A stretch of DNA of 38,180 nt. It comes from Clostridium sp. DSM 17811 (lineage in GTDB: Bacteria; Bacillota; Clostridia; Clostridiales; Clostridiaceae). The position numbers and the translations under genes are program-made. The stretch covers positions 1-38,180 of the forward strand of contig NZ_JAHLDU010000032.1 of assembly GCF_018861905.1 (NCBI RefSeq). The letters run 5' to 3'. Numbering within the stretch: the first letter of the stretch is position 1; every line of letters starts with the position of its first letter. Under the pieces are notes generated by a model that was not told the DNA's origin, did no database searches, and saw only the letters and a list, made by a program, of their open reading frames with translations. Shown here piece after piece: positions 17,191-25,776 of the stretch.

Positions 17191-18402
17191 ATGACAAAAA
17201 AGAAATTTTATATGATGACAACATTTGCACTTACATTATCTTTAACTTTTGGTTCAAAAGTTTTTGCAGATTCATTACCGGGCATAACAAATACAAAAAA
17301 TATTTATTCATATCATGCTAGGAATAGATTAATAGATAATCAGCTTTATTCTAAAAAAGCATATAATGCAAGCTCATACTTAATATCGATAGGATCACTT
17401 CATGACATAACAATACATGAACCTACTACGGTAAATAATTTAAACTTATCGTCAACTATTTCAGTTACAACTACAGATGGACCTATATTAGTACCAGTAC
17501 AATGGTCTAATTATTCTGGCGGAAGTATAAATACAACTACTAAGTTAAGTGGTAAAGTTGTATTACCTCCAAACATTTTAAATCCAACTAATATACAGTT
17601 AGACGTAACTCAGACAGTAGACTATAAAGGGGAGGGCCTTTGTAGTAATCTAGGTAAAGTCAGTTATAACAACATAACTAATATACCTCCAGCTACTACC
17701 ACAAGAGAACTTATAAGTAACTTAAGTTACAACGGTAAACCACTCACAAGCGAAATGTCTCCAATAGTTGTAGACCAACGTTATAATACACTAGACAACG
17801 GTATCGTAGAAGATGGGGATTTATTAGAAATTACCGATGGAGAATACGTGCATACTTATTCTCTTAGTATAATATCTGAAACACCGTCAAATTCAAGTTC
17901 GTTATTATCTATAATTCCAACTCAACCTATAGCGGTGCCAATTACTGGAATGGAAGGTAGTTTAACATTACCCACAACTATACGGATTGATACTACAACT
18001 GGAGTTGTAAACTTACCGGTTCAATGGAATATACCAGTAAATTTAAAAATATCAAAAAATATCGAAATAACAGGCACGATTGTACTTCCAGATAATATTT
18101 ATAATTTAAGAGGGGTTCAGCTACCTGTTTACCAACAATTAAACTATCAACCAATTGGACTTTCTAGCTCGCTTGGTACTATAGTTACAAACCGTATACT
18201 ATATATACCAGCAGGAACTTCTGTGTCAAGTTTAATAGGTGGATTAACTAATGCTGGTTCATATACTATAACTTTAAAAGATAAGAACAACAATACTTTA
18301 AAAACTGATGCTAATATCGTAACAGGAGATATACTTATAGCTACTAACAGAAATACTAACTATAACTTCTATCTATCCACTAAAACTTCCGATGAACGTT
18401 AA
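17191..18402 (+). CDS. secreted protein with two Ig-like (Big_4-type) repeats
   Basis: A 403-residue exported protein. The signal peptide covers residues 1-26 (lysines, then a hydrophobic core, cleavage after KVFA). Two related modules follow, about 65-225 and 245-395. Each starts with a DGPILVPVQW / TGVVNLPVQW strand, continues with L/ITGxIVLPxNIxNxxxxQL and YxGxGLxSxLG-like segments, and ends in a beta-rich region. The VPVQW...VLPPNILNP pattern resembles bacterial Ig-like domain 4. There is no cell-wall anchor motif (LPxTG), SH3 or catalytic domain. SD AAAGGGGAG precedes the ATG. Likely a secreted or loosely surface-attached structural protein; function unknown. Confidence 0.75.
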   Translation: MTKKKFYMMTTFALTLSLTFGSKVFADSLPGITNTKNIYSYHARNRLIDNQLYSKKAYNASSYLISIGSLHDITIHEPTTVNNLNLSSTISVTTTDGPILVPVQWSNYSGGSINTTTKLSGKVVLPPNILNPTNIQLDVTQTVDYKGEGLCSNLGKVSYNNITNIPPATTTRELISNLSYNGKPLTSEMSPIVVDQRYNTLDNGIVEDGDLLEITDGEYVHTYSLSIISETPSNSSSLLSIIPTQPIAVPITGMEGSLTLPTTIRIDTTTGVVNLPVQWNIPVNLKISKNIEITGTIVLPDNIYNLRGVQLPVYQQLNYQPIGLSSSLGTIVTNRILYIPAGTSVSSLIGGLTNAGSYTITLKDKNNNTLKTDANIVTGDILIATNRNTNYNFYLSTKTSDER

Positions 18403-18707
18403 AGTTTTGCATTTGAAAATTGGCACTAAGAAGAAAGGGCCATTCCCTTAGCGGACATCTCATTGAGCCAGTTTTCTTCTTTTTTATAATTAGAATATAT
18501 TTTGCGAATGACGTGATTCATATTAGTTTGCCGTAAATAATCTTTTTACCATTGCCTATCAACTCTTCTAGTCTAACTATTTCTATTTGTGTAATTGATT
18601 TCCCCAAATATGTAATTTTATAAAAAACTTTAGCCTTTGTATCCGTACACTTTATTTTTTACCTTGATTAGATTATAATGAAGGTTATTAGAAAAGGTGG
18701 TGAGATA
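18403..18707. other. 305-base intergenic region
   Basis: Holds the terminator at 18428-18486 and then AT-rich sequence up to the SD of the kinase gene. TATAAT at 18674-18679 could be its -10, but no good -35 is visible. Confidence 0.6.
18428..18486 (+). terminator. terminator after the Ig-like protein gene
   Basis: AAGAAGAAA pairs exactly with TTTCTTCTT (18473-18481), which runs into a T-tract. The 36-base loop is long, so it is a moderate call. Confidence 0.6.
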
Positions 18708-19538
18708 ATGAGCTTAAACAAACAAAAGAAAATCGCTATTGTGAATGATTTTACTGGATTTGGACGATGTTCCATAGCGGTTGCATTGCCTATTATATCA
18801 GCAATGAAGATACAATGTTGTCCATTACCTACTGCAATATTATCTGCACATACGGGATTTTCAAGTTTCTTTTTTGAGGATTATACTCCTCATATGAGGG
18901 ATTACATGAATAATTGGAAAGAGCTTAATTTACAATTTGATGGAATCTGTACTGGATTTTTAGGTTCAAAAGAACAAATTGATGTTGTTGTAGAGTTTCT
19001 TTGCAATTTTAAAACAAAAGATACTATTGTCATGGTTGATCCTGTAATGGGTGACTATGGACAACTTTATTCTACATATACACAGGAAATGTGTGATGAA
19101 ATGAAGAAGTTAATTAAATATGCGGATGTAATGACGCCTAATCTTACCGAAGCCTGTAGACTTCTTGATATTCCTTATCCAGAAAAATCTTTGAATCCTG
19201 AGCAACTTGAAAACATTGCGAAAGAGCTCTGCACAAAAGGCCCAAATAAAATTGTTATCACTGGACTGCAGCATAATGGGAGTATACGAAACTTTATATA
19301 TGAAAAAGGAAAACCCTATACTGTAATAGAAGTGAAAAAAATTGGTGAGGATCGTTCAGGTACTGGAGATGTATTTTCTTCTATTGTAGTTGCGAATATT
19401 GTAAAAGGAGTAGACATCGTGACTTCGGTAAAAAAAGCCACAGATTTTATTAGTAAAGCCATTGATTATACTGCTAAAATTGGCACTCCAGTACACGATG
19501 GTATTTGCTTTGAAGAATATTTGACTGACCTGAAATAA
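18708..19538 (+). CDS. pyridoxamine/pyridoxal kinase
   Basis: A 276-residue ribokinase-superfamily kinase that phosphorylates pyridoxal, pyridoxine or pyridoxamine with ATP in the vitamin B6 salvage pathway. The open frame has an earlier ATG at 18678, but GGTGGTGAG is placed for the ATG at 18708, which gives the family-typical start. Motifs: NDFTGFGRCSIAVALPI near residue 12, LPTAILSAHTG near 44, VDPVMGDYGQLYS near 112, TPNLTEACRLL near 142 and the catalytic anion hole with Asp in RSGTGDVFSS near 217-226. Length agrees with PdxY-like kinases. No terminator separates it from the radical SAM gene 68 bases later. Confidence 0.9.
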   Translation: MSLNKQKKIAIVNDFTGFGRCSIAVALPIISAMKIQCCPLPTAILSAHTGFSSFFFEDYTPHMRDYMNNWKELNLQFDGICTGFLGSKEQIDVVVEFLCNFKTKDTIVMVDPVMGDYGQLYSTYTQEMCDEMKKLIKYADVMTPNLTEACRLLDIPYPEKSLNPEQLENIAKELCTKGPNKIVITGLQHNGSIRNFIYEKGKPYTVIEVKKIGEDRSGTGDVFSSIVVANIVKGVDIVTSVKKATDFISKAIDYTAKIGTPVHDGICFEEYLTDLK

Positions 19539-19606
19539 CTTATGTAAATTTGCTTATTAATATTAATTATAAATTTAAAAATATAAAGAAAAGAGGATGA
19601 TAGAAG

Positions 19607-20260
19607 ATGGTTATTCTATATACATATAACAATGGTGTTTATATCAATTTAAAAGATGTTGATATCACGAGTAAAGAATTGAGCCACAAAAATATTTATG
19701 TTAATTTAACTAACAATTGCCCTTGCTCTTGTACATTTTGTTTAAGAAACACTAAGGAAATGGCTAAATCAAATAGTTTATGGTTAGATAAAGAACCTAC
19801 CGCTCAGCAGGTTATAGAAGAGTTTGAAAAATATGATTTAACTCAGTTCAATGAAATTATATTTTGTGGATTTGGAGAACCTTTAACCCGGCTTGATGAT
19901 CTAATAGACGTGGCAAAATACTTAAAAAATAGAAGTAGCAATAATCCAATTCGTATAAACACTAATGGACTAGCGGATTTAGTTAATAAAAAGGAAACTG
20001 CAACATTATTCAAAGACTTGATTAATACTGTATCCATAAGCCTTAATGCATCAAATGCAAAAGAATATTTAAGATTAACTCGCAGTAAATTTGGTATAGA
20101 ATCTTATGACGCAATGCTGAAATTTACGATAAGCTGCAAAAAATATGTTCCAAATGTAGTTATGACAGTAGTAGATTGTATTGGACAAGAAGAAATAGAT
20201 GCTTGTAAGGTTGTATGTGATAGTATTGGGGTACCTTTAAGAATACGTCCTTTTGAATAA
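19607..20260 (+). CDS. radical SAM protein, TatD-associated type
   Basis: A 217-residue short radical SAM enzyme. The 4Fe-4S cluster cysteines are Cys38, Cys42 and Cys45 in NNCPCSCTFC (CxxxCxxC). The downstream pattern LWLDKEPTAQQVIEEF, EIIFCGFGEPLTRLDDL, PIRINTNGLADL, VSISLNASNAKEYLRL and CKKYVPNVVMTVVD matches the small family usually found beside or fused to TatD nucleases. There is no TatD gene here. About 15 extra residues (KDVDITSKELSHKNI) sit between the N-terminal strand and the cluster motif. SD AGAGGATGATAG precedes the ATG. The reaction catalysed by this family is unknown. Confidence 0.85.
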   Translation: MVILYTYNNGVYINLKDVDITSKELSHKNIYVNLTNNCPCSCTFCLRNTKEMAKSNSLWLDKEPTAQQVIEEFEKYDLTQFNEIIFCGFGEPLTRLDDLIDVAKYLKNRSSNNPIRINTNGLADLVNKKETATLFKDLINTVSISLNASNAKEYLRLTRSKFGIESYDAMLKFTISCKKYVPNVVMTVVDCIGQEEIDACKVVCDSIGVPLRIRPFE

Positions 20261-20281
20261 GATAAAGGTATATACTGTTAC

Positions 20282-20342
20282 CGCAACTAAAACAAGCCAG
20301 TAGATATTCTAATAACTTGTCTTAGTTGCGTCTGTTTTTTTT
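20282..20342 (+). terminator. terminator after the radical SAM gene
   Basis: CGCAACTAAAACAAG pairs with CTTGTCTTAGTTGCG (one mismatch), followed by TCTGTTTTTTTT. Confidence 0.8.
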
Positions 20343-20447
20343 GTGTGATTTATATAAAGATAGAGGATGGCGAATGAATAAAATTTTATTTATTAAAGAA
20401 GATATTAAAAAGTATCATAGTTTGTATTTTGATTGGTAGGAGAGTAT

Positions 20448-21743
20448 TTATACGCTGCCAGTGAAAGTAAGGTAGATCAAAACTACATTTAAAGCTAAAA
20501 TAACACTTGTTATAACCCAACCAACAATTTTAGTTGAACGTTTGTTTACTAAGCTACCCATTAAGTCTTTGCGACTAGTGATAAGTAGCATAGGCACAAT
20601 GGCGAATGGAAGAGCAAAACTCAAGGCAACTTGACTCATTATTAGGGCATACATGGGGTTAACACCTAAAGCTATTATAATTAAGGCCGGGGCCATAGTA
20701 ATTAATCTTCGTAATTTAATGGGGATACTAAGGCCAATAAAGCCTTGCATAATAGTTTGCCCGGCCATAGTGCCAACTGCGGATGATGATAAACCTGATG
20801 CTAGCAATGCAATCCCAAAAGCTCCACTGGAGAGTGTTCCAAGAAGAGGTTCTAATGATCTTTGTGCTTGTTCAATTGTTTCTACAACTATACCATTTCT
20901 GTAGAATACTGCTGCAGCAACAATAACCATAGCAGCATTGACAACAAATGCTATATTCATCGCAATGGTAATATCGATATTCGCCATACGTAAATGCTTG
21001 CGTTTTTGTTCGTCAGTATCATCACTTTTACTTCTGGCCTGAACTAATTGCGAGTGTAGATATATTACGTGAGGCATTACGGTTGCCCCTAGCATTCCAA
21101 CTGCTATTAAGACAGCTTGACTATTGGGGAGTGATGGAATTAGTGTGTGGATACCTACTTGCGCCCAGTCTGGCTTAGCTAAAACCAATTCAATCGTGTA
21201 TGCAATGGTTATGATCGCCACTAATATACCAATAATCACCTCAACAACTCTTTGCCCATATTTTTCCATGCAGACAATCAGGTAAGTAAGTGCTGCTATG
21301 ATGAGCCCATCATAAATCATGGGGATTCCAAATAGTAAATATAATCCTAATGTTCCACCAAGAAACTCTGCTAAATCTGTAGCCATAGCAGCGAGTTCCG
21401 CTTCAATCCAAAAGAACCAGTTAGTTTTGCGGGAGAATACATTTGAACACATTTCTGGCAAATTGTGACGCGTTGCGATCCCTAATTTTGCAGACATACT
21501 TTGTAAAAAAAGACCCATTAGGTTACTCCAAAGAATTACCCAAATTAGACTGTAATTAAAGACTGAGCCACCACTAATATTCGTTGCGAAGTTGCCTGGA
21601 TCTATGTAGGCAACACTTACTATAAATGCAGGTCCTAAAAACTTCAGTACTTCTTTAAACTTAATTAAAGTTCTCTTGCTATTATATATACCCTGTTTTT
21701 TATCAGTTGAATTTATATCCATTAAGTTTTTATTACTTTCCAT
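20448..21743 (-). CDS. mntH: Nramp-family manganese/divalent metal transporter
   Basis: A 431-residue proton-coupled Mn(II) (possibly Fe(II)) importer. The metal-binding DPGNFATN motif in TM1 and MPHVIYLHSQL in TM6 are both present and intact, and GQTIMQGF lies in the later transport motif. About eleven hydrophobic helices are seen. An in-frame GTG at 21755 overlaps the SD-like GAAGGGTG, so the ATG at 21743 is the better start. It diverges from a MntR-type regulator gene 198 bases away, and the gap holds a palindrome, so repression by Mn-bound MntR is likely. Confidence 0.93.
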   Translation of the reverse strand: MESNKNLMDINSTDKKQGIYNSKRTLIKFKEVLKFLGPAFIVSVAYIDPGNFATNISGGSVFNYSLIWVILWSNLMGLFLQSMSAKLGIATRHNLPEMCSNVFSRKTNWFFWIEAELAAMATDLAEFLGGTLGLYLLFGIPMIYDGLIIAALTYLIVCMEKYGQRVVEVIIGILVAIITIAYTIELVLAKPDWAQVGIHTLIPSLPNSQAVLIAVGMLGATVMPHVIYLHSQLVQARSKSDDTDEQKRKHLRMANIDITIAMNIAFVVNAAMVIVAAAVFYRNGIVVETIEQAQRSLEPLLGTLSSGAFGIALLASGLSSSAVGTMAGQTIMQGFIGLSIPIKLRRLITMAPALIIIALGVNPMYALIMSQVALSFALPFAIVPMLLITSRKDLMGSLVNKRSTKIVGWVITSVILALNVVLIYLTFTGSV

Positions 21744-21878
21744 AAAATAAATCACCCTTCATAACTAATTATTTTTGCTATACCCAAAAGATTTAATAAC
21801 AATTAACAATATTAGTCGATGCTAACTTTATTTCTCTAATATAAGATATGTTGTAATTTTTATAATGTTACATTAAAG

Positions 21879-21913
21879 TATATAAATTATATGTTAAGCA
21901 TATAATTTATATA
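21879..21913. promoter_or_regulatory. perfect 15-bp inverted repeat, candidate MntR operator
   Basis: Arms TATATAAATTATATG and CATATAATTTATATA flank TTAAG. The core ATGTTAAGCAT resembles DtxR/MntR boxes, which centre on TTAA. It lies in the mntH-mntR intergenic region, 29 bases from the mntR start. Confidence 0.6.
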
Positions 21914-21941
21914 ATAAAATATATCCTAAAGTGGGTGAAAT

Positions 21942-22409
21942 ATGGTAAAAAACAATTTTTATACTTTTAATGAATATATGAAAAAAGAAAATAATTTACT
22001 TACGGCGTCCATGGAAGATTACCTTGAAATGATATATAGATTATCTTTAAATACAGGATTTACAAGGATTCATGAACTTTCTAAGGCTCTTAATGTCCAA
22101 CCACCTTCTGCTACAAACATGGTACATAAGTTAGCAGAACTGAATCTTTTGAAATATATAAAATATGGTGTTTTAGTACTCGAAGAGGATGGAAAGAAGC
22201 TTGGAGAAACATTACTTAATCGTCATAATACTATTGAAAGCTTTTTAAGATTACTTGATGTTTCAGAGTCTGATGTTTTAGAAGAAACCGAAAAAATTGA
22301 ACATACAATAAGTACTAAAACAACAAGATGTTTTCAAGATTTTGTACAATTCATTAAGGCTAACCCTCAGCTAGAATTTAAGTTTAAAACTTACAGAAAA
22401 GATATATGA
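21942..22409 (+). CDS. mntR: DtxR/MntR-family metal-dependent regulator
   Basis: A 155-residue regulator, presumably repressing mntH when manganese binds. The N-terminal winged helix covers about 22-85, with SMEDYLEMIYRL and the recognition helix VQPPSATNMVHKLAELNLL. A dimerisation/metal domain follows, with RHNTIESFLRLLDVSE and ETEKIEHTIS supplying His and Glu ligands as in MntR. There is no SH3-like third domain, which matches the short MntR class. SD GTGGGTG precedes the ATG. The last codons lie within a segment duplicated at 23006-23040. Confidence 0.88.
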   Translation: MVKNNFYTFNEYMKKENNLLTASMEDYLEMIYRLSLNTGFTRIHELSKALNVQPPSATNMVHKLAELNLLKYIKYGVLVLEEDGKKLGETLLNRHNTIESFLRLLDVSESDVLEETEKIEHTISTKTTRCFQDFVQFIKANPQLEFKFKTYRKDI

Positions 22410-22434
22410 AAGATTATTTAAAGAAGGTCAAATA
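22400..22434 (+). repeat. 35-bp direct repeat, copy A
   Basis: Matches 23006-23040 at 33 of 35 positions. It includes the end of mntR and an SD-like AAGAAGGTC. What follows (TAAG, then GATACCCGTAAATGAA) resembles the sequence after the small ORF next to copy B, but the ORF itself is absent here. Confidence 0.8.
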
Positions 22435-22527
22435 TAAGTAACATAGATACCCGTAAATGAAGATATAATTAATTTTTATAAAAAGCTTTAAGGCCATTAT
22501 AATTAAAAATGGGTAATGTAGTAGACA

Positions 22528-22960
22528 AGCTATGGTGCTAGAACTTTTATAACAGGATTTACAGGTTCTGCGGGTACTGCAATTGTAACTTTAACAGAGG
22601 CGGGTTTATGGACAGATGGAAGGTATTTTATACAATCAGAAAATCAATTAATAAATACAGGGGTAACACTGTTTAGAATGGGTAACGATGGTGTTCCGAC
22701 TGTGGAAGCATTTTTGAAAGAAACAATTAAGAAGGGAGCAAAAATTGCTTTTGATTGTAAGGTTATTTCAATAGAATATTTTAGAGGATTAAAGAGTACT
22801 TTAGAAAGTAGTGGATTTTCCTATGAAATTAATGAAGACTTAGTAGATATGATGAAAAAGTTTGGCTAAATAACTATCATAAAACTGTATTTGAGAAGCT
22901 TTCTACTTATTTACAGGGAGAAGAATTAGCATATTTGAAACAAGCAACAGTGGCAATATA
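22528..22960 (+). pseudogene. aminopeptidase P remnant with catalytic domain deleted
   Basis: From about 22531 the frame reads YGARTFITGFTGSAGTAI, EAGLWTDGRYFIQSENQL and LVDMMKKFG, the N-terminal domain of Xaa-Pro aminopeptidase (M24B), without its first ~50 residues. It stops at 22867-22869. In another frame the next bases read WLNNYHKTVFEKLSTYLQ and EELAYLKQATVAI, then a stop at 22958, which is the family's extreme C-terminus. The whole metal-binding pita-bread domain between them (several hundred residues) is missing. It therefore cannot encode an active peptidase. A 63-residue ATG frame inside it (22678-22869) is part of the remnant, not a separate gene. Confidence 0.85.
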
Positions 22961-23005
22961 AATAAAAATAACTATTTAGAAGGAAATAACTCTCAAATGC
23001 AGAAT

Positions 23006-23040
23006 AGATATATGAAAGATTATTTTAAGGAGGTCAAATA
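23006..23040 (+). repeat. 35-bp direct repeat, copy B
   Basis: Second copy of 22400-22434 (33 of 35 identical). The two differences turn AAGAAGG into AAGGAGG, so copy B has a consensus SD and serves the small ORF at 23042. Confidence 0.8.
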
Positions 23041-23041
23041 A

Positions 23042-23203
23042 ATGCCAAAATTTGAAATTCCAAAAGATAAGGACGAAATAAAACGACAAATTAAAGCATT
23101 ACAAAGCCTACTACCTATCGATGATAAAAAAAGTGATAGGAAAAGCAAGCAAATACATCAAGATGAAATTAAAGCTCTAAAAAAAGCTTTAAGCGACAAA
23201 TAA
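23042..23203 (+). CDS. small charged protein, 53 residues, unknown
   Basis: MPKFEIPKDKDEIKRQ begins a short, Lys/Asp-rich, probably helical protein that ends IKALKKALSDK. It has no Cys, membrane segment or known motif. The SD TTAAGGAGG lies eight bases before the ATG, and a terminator follows, both of which support a real gene. It has no recognised family. A degenerate copy of its flanks, without the ORF, is present at 22400-22462. Confidence 0.65.
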   Translation: MPKFEIPKDKDEIKRQIKALQSLLPIDDKKSDRKSKQIHQDEIKALKKALSDK

Positions 23204-23240
23204 GAGATATTAACTATTACGGATACTTGTAAATGAAAAG

Positions 23241-23280
23241 AAAAGGATTAAGGCGCAAAATGCTTTAATCCTTTTCTTTT
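23241..23280 (+). terminator. terminator after the small ORF
   Basis: AAAAGGATTAAGGC ... GCTTTAATCCTTTT followed by CTTTTT. Confidence 0.85.
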
Positions 23281-23412
23281 TATTAAATATTCATGTATAC
23301 CTGGAGCGTTTTATGTAAAATATTTTATAAACTATTAAGAGAATGTAAGTTATGACGAAATATATATAAGCAATAATAATTATATTTATTTATATATTCA
23401 AGGGGGAACATT

Positions 23413-24306
23413 ATGACATATTGTAGTAAATGCGGTTCTAAGATTGAGAGTAGTAATGAATTTTGTCCGAATTGTGGCATGAAGGTAAATCAAACATCAA
23501 ATAAGAACCGCAACAAAGAAAAAATGGAGGGAACATTCGAACGTGTTAAATCAGTAACAGATAAAATTAATACTACTGAGATAATAAACATTTTTAAAAA
23601 TTCAACACTAAGCCCAGTTTCCGGTGGTAAAGAATTTGTAGCTAAAACCCAGAAAACGCCAGCTATTGTTATTATGATTATGCTAACATGTCTACAAGGT
23701 ATACTAGGTATTTGGAGAGTTAATCAGATTGTAAGTAGTGTATCAACAATTTTCACGAATTTTTATAGAAATCTATCCTCATTAGCAGTTTTATTTGGTG
23801 AAAGTTCGTCATCATATAATATGGATACCAGTACCATAAACTCCATGAACACGGCTATTGATAAATTTAAATATATGAATACTATACCTTATGGTAAAAT
23901 ATTTTTTGGGAATTGTGAATTATATTTAGTAGGATTATTAGTTCTATTTATTTCTATATATCTAGGAATAAGCTTTTTTTCAGAAGTAAAGTGTACAGCA
24001 TTCATGGTATTTAAGGCTGTATTGATTTCAACTTTACCTATTTTGTTTTGTGAAATTATTTCAATCATATTTTCATACTTTTCATTGAATTTAGGTATTA
24101 TTTTCGTTATTTTAGGTGTGGTTATTTCAATTACGACATTAGTTATTATAAGTAAAGAAACTTTTCAGATAAATGCAAACTTATGCGTTTTAATAATATC
24201 AATAGCTAGTGTCATATCTTTAATAGCATTTATTATAGCATTTTCTTATCATACGGTGGATGTAGTAAAAGCGATAGTATATAGGTATGGTAGCTTATTA
24301 AATTAA
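23413..24306 (+). CDS. zinc-ribbon multi-pass membrane protein
   Basis: A 297-residue protein. The N-terminal zinc ribbon has Cys4, Cys7, Cys18 and Cys21. A charged linker (about 28-80, KNRNKEKMEGTFERVK) follows, then about five or six transmembrane helices from about residue 83 to the end, with one larger Ser/Thr-rich loop (about 110-155) probably outside. The arrangement resembles YIP1-like membrane proteins of Firmicutes, without a firm match. Function is unknown. SD AAGGGGGAA precedes the ATG. The TcaA-like gene starts 27 bases downstream, so the two form an operon. Confidence 0.8.
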   Translation: MTYCSKCGSKIESSNEFCPNCGMKVNQTSNKNRNKEKMEGTFERVKSVTDKINTTEIINIFKNSTLSPVSGGKEFVAKTQKTPAIVIMIMLTCLQGILGIWRVNQIVSSVSTIFTNFYRNLSSLAVLFGESSSSYNMDTSTINSMNTAIDKFKYMNTIPYGKIFFGNCELYLVGLLVLFISIYLGISFFSEVKCTAFMVFKAVLISTLPILFCEIISIIFSYFSLNLGIIFVILGVVISITTLVIISKETFQINANLCVLIISIASVISLIAFIIAFSYHTVDVVKAIVYRYGSLLN

Positions 24307-24333
24307 TTTGATTAAGAAATTGGGGGACATAAA

Positions 24334-25776
24334 ATGAAATTTTGTACTAAATGTGGTAATGAAGCTAACGAGGAACAGATCTTTTGTACAGTTTGCGGTA
24401 ATAATTTAAAAATTGAGTCTACGAACGAAACTAGAACAGTAGATAAAATTAATCTGGGTGTAAAAAATGAGCCATTAGATGAATATAATCGAATAAAAGA
24501 AGATGATATTAATGAAAAATATACTACAAATAATATTAAATCAAGCAAAACGTTAAAAATAGCAATAGCTTTAATTTTGATAGTAATAATAGTAGTTATT
24601 ATTCAAGTGGGTAATTCTTTGTCTGATCCAAGGAAGATAACAAAAAGATTTCAACAAGATATAGTAACAAACAACACTTCTGATTTAGCAGAAATACTAT
24701 ATTGTAATGATGATAGGCTTGAAATTAATAGTAATAATATAACACCATTACTTAATTACTTTAAAAAAGATCCTTCACATTATAATAAAATTATTGAAAA
24801 TTTAAATAATGATGCTCTTAGTCCTAAGGATGTTAGTAACCTTAGCGTAACATCAAGTAACACGTTAACATTAGCAAAGGTTGGAAAAAAGTTTTTGATT
24901 TTTCCGAATTATAAAATAAGCATTAAGCCATCATTTGTTGATATAACAACTACAGTTAAAGATGTCTCTTTTTCAATTAACAATGTAGTAATAGGAAAAA
25001 GTGATACTGATAAATCCACTAAGGAATTTGGACCATATATTCCTGGGACTTATTCAATCATAGCTAATTATAAGGGTCCGTATGTTACTTTAAGTAAACC
25101 TTATTTAGTAAATACTATGGAAGCTAGCGATGGAATAGTGAAATTAAGTGTATTTGAAGATATGAATAATTTGAATATAACCTCTGATTATCCTGATGCA
25201 GAAATATTTGTTAATGGAAAAGATACTAAGGTCAAGGTTAATAATGCTGCTAATTTTGGACCAGTAGATGGGGATTCAAAGATATATGCTACAACCGTAA
25301 TAGATGGGAAAAAACTTAAGAGTGAAGAGTATTCAGTGGCTGAGGGAGCAACGGACATTAATATAAGTTTTGAGGAGGCAATTAATAATCGAAATAATGC
25401 TCAGGCTCAATTAAATGGAGTTAAGTCTCAATTAAACGATCTTTTAAACAACTATGCGACAGCTCTTACAGATGCTATTAACATGAATAATTTTTCAATA
25501 GTAGGGGGTTATTTAACTTATGGGAGTGAACTATATCAACAACTACAAACAAGTGTACCTAATTCCTATGTAAATGGAAACTTAGAGAGTGTTGTATTTG
25601 CTAAAATTATAGATTTCAACATTAGTGAGGATACTCAATCTGGAAGTATTACTACTAGTGAAAAATATAATTTTACAACTATGGATAGTGCACCTATTGA
25701 TAGAATTTTTAGTCACACATATAATTTTCAATATAATAATGATGTCGCTAGTTATCAATTCACAAACAGAAAATAA
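24334..25776 (+). CDS. TcaA/YvbJ-like zinc-ribbon membrane protein
   Basis: A 480-residue protein with zinc ribbon Cys4, Cys7, Cys18, Cys21, an acidic linker, one transmembrane helix (about 73-92, LKIAIALILIVIIVVIIQVG) and a large extracytoplasmic region. That region has an N-terminal helical part (about 100-190), tandem beta domains (about 190-345) including NITSDYPDAEIFVNGKDT, a typical TcaA element, and a C-terminal domain (about 350-480) of NTF2-like size. TcaA proteins sit at the cell envelope and affect cell-wall antibiotic response in staphylococci; whether that holds here is unknown. SD TTGGGGGA precedes the ATG. Co-transcribed with the preceding zinc-ribbon gene. Confidence 0.83.
   Translation: MKFCTKCGNEANEEQIFCTVCGNNLKIESTNETRTVDKINLGVKNEPLDEYNRIKEDDINEKYTTNNIKSSKTLKIAIALILIVIIVVIIQVGNSLSDPRKITKRFQQDIVTNNTSDLAEILYCNDDRLEINSNNITPLLNYFKKDPSHYNKIIENLNNDALSPKDVSNLSVTSSNTLTLAKVGKKFLIFPNYKISIKPSFVDITTTVKDVSFSINNVVIGKSDTDKSTKEFGPYIPGTYSIIANYKGPYVTLSKPYLVNTMEASDGIVKLSVFEDMNNLNITSDYPDAEIFVNGKDTKVKVNNAANFGPVDGDSKIYATTVIDGKKLKSEEYSVAEGATDINISFEEAINNRNNAQAQLNGVKSQLNDLLNNYATALTDAINMNNFSIVGGYLTYGSELYQQLQTSVPNSYVNGNLESVVFAKIIDFNISEDTQSGSITTSEKYNFTTMDSAPIDRIFSHTYNFQYNNDVASYQFTNRK

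Noticed and set aside
22678..22869. 63-residue ATG frame as a stand-alone gene.
   Set aside because: It is an internal piece of the aminopeptidase P remnant; the homologous frame begins about 147 bases upstream of its ATG.
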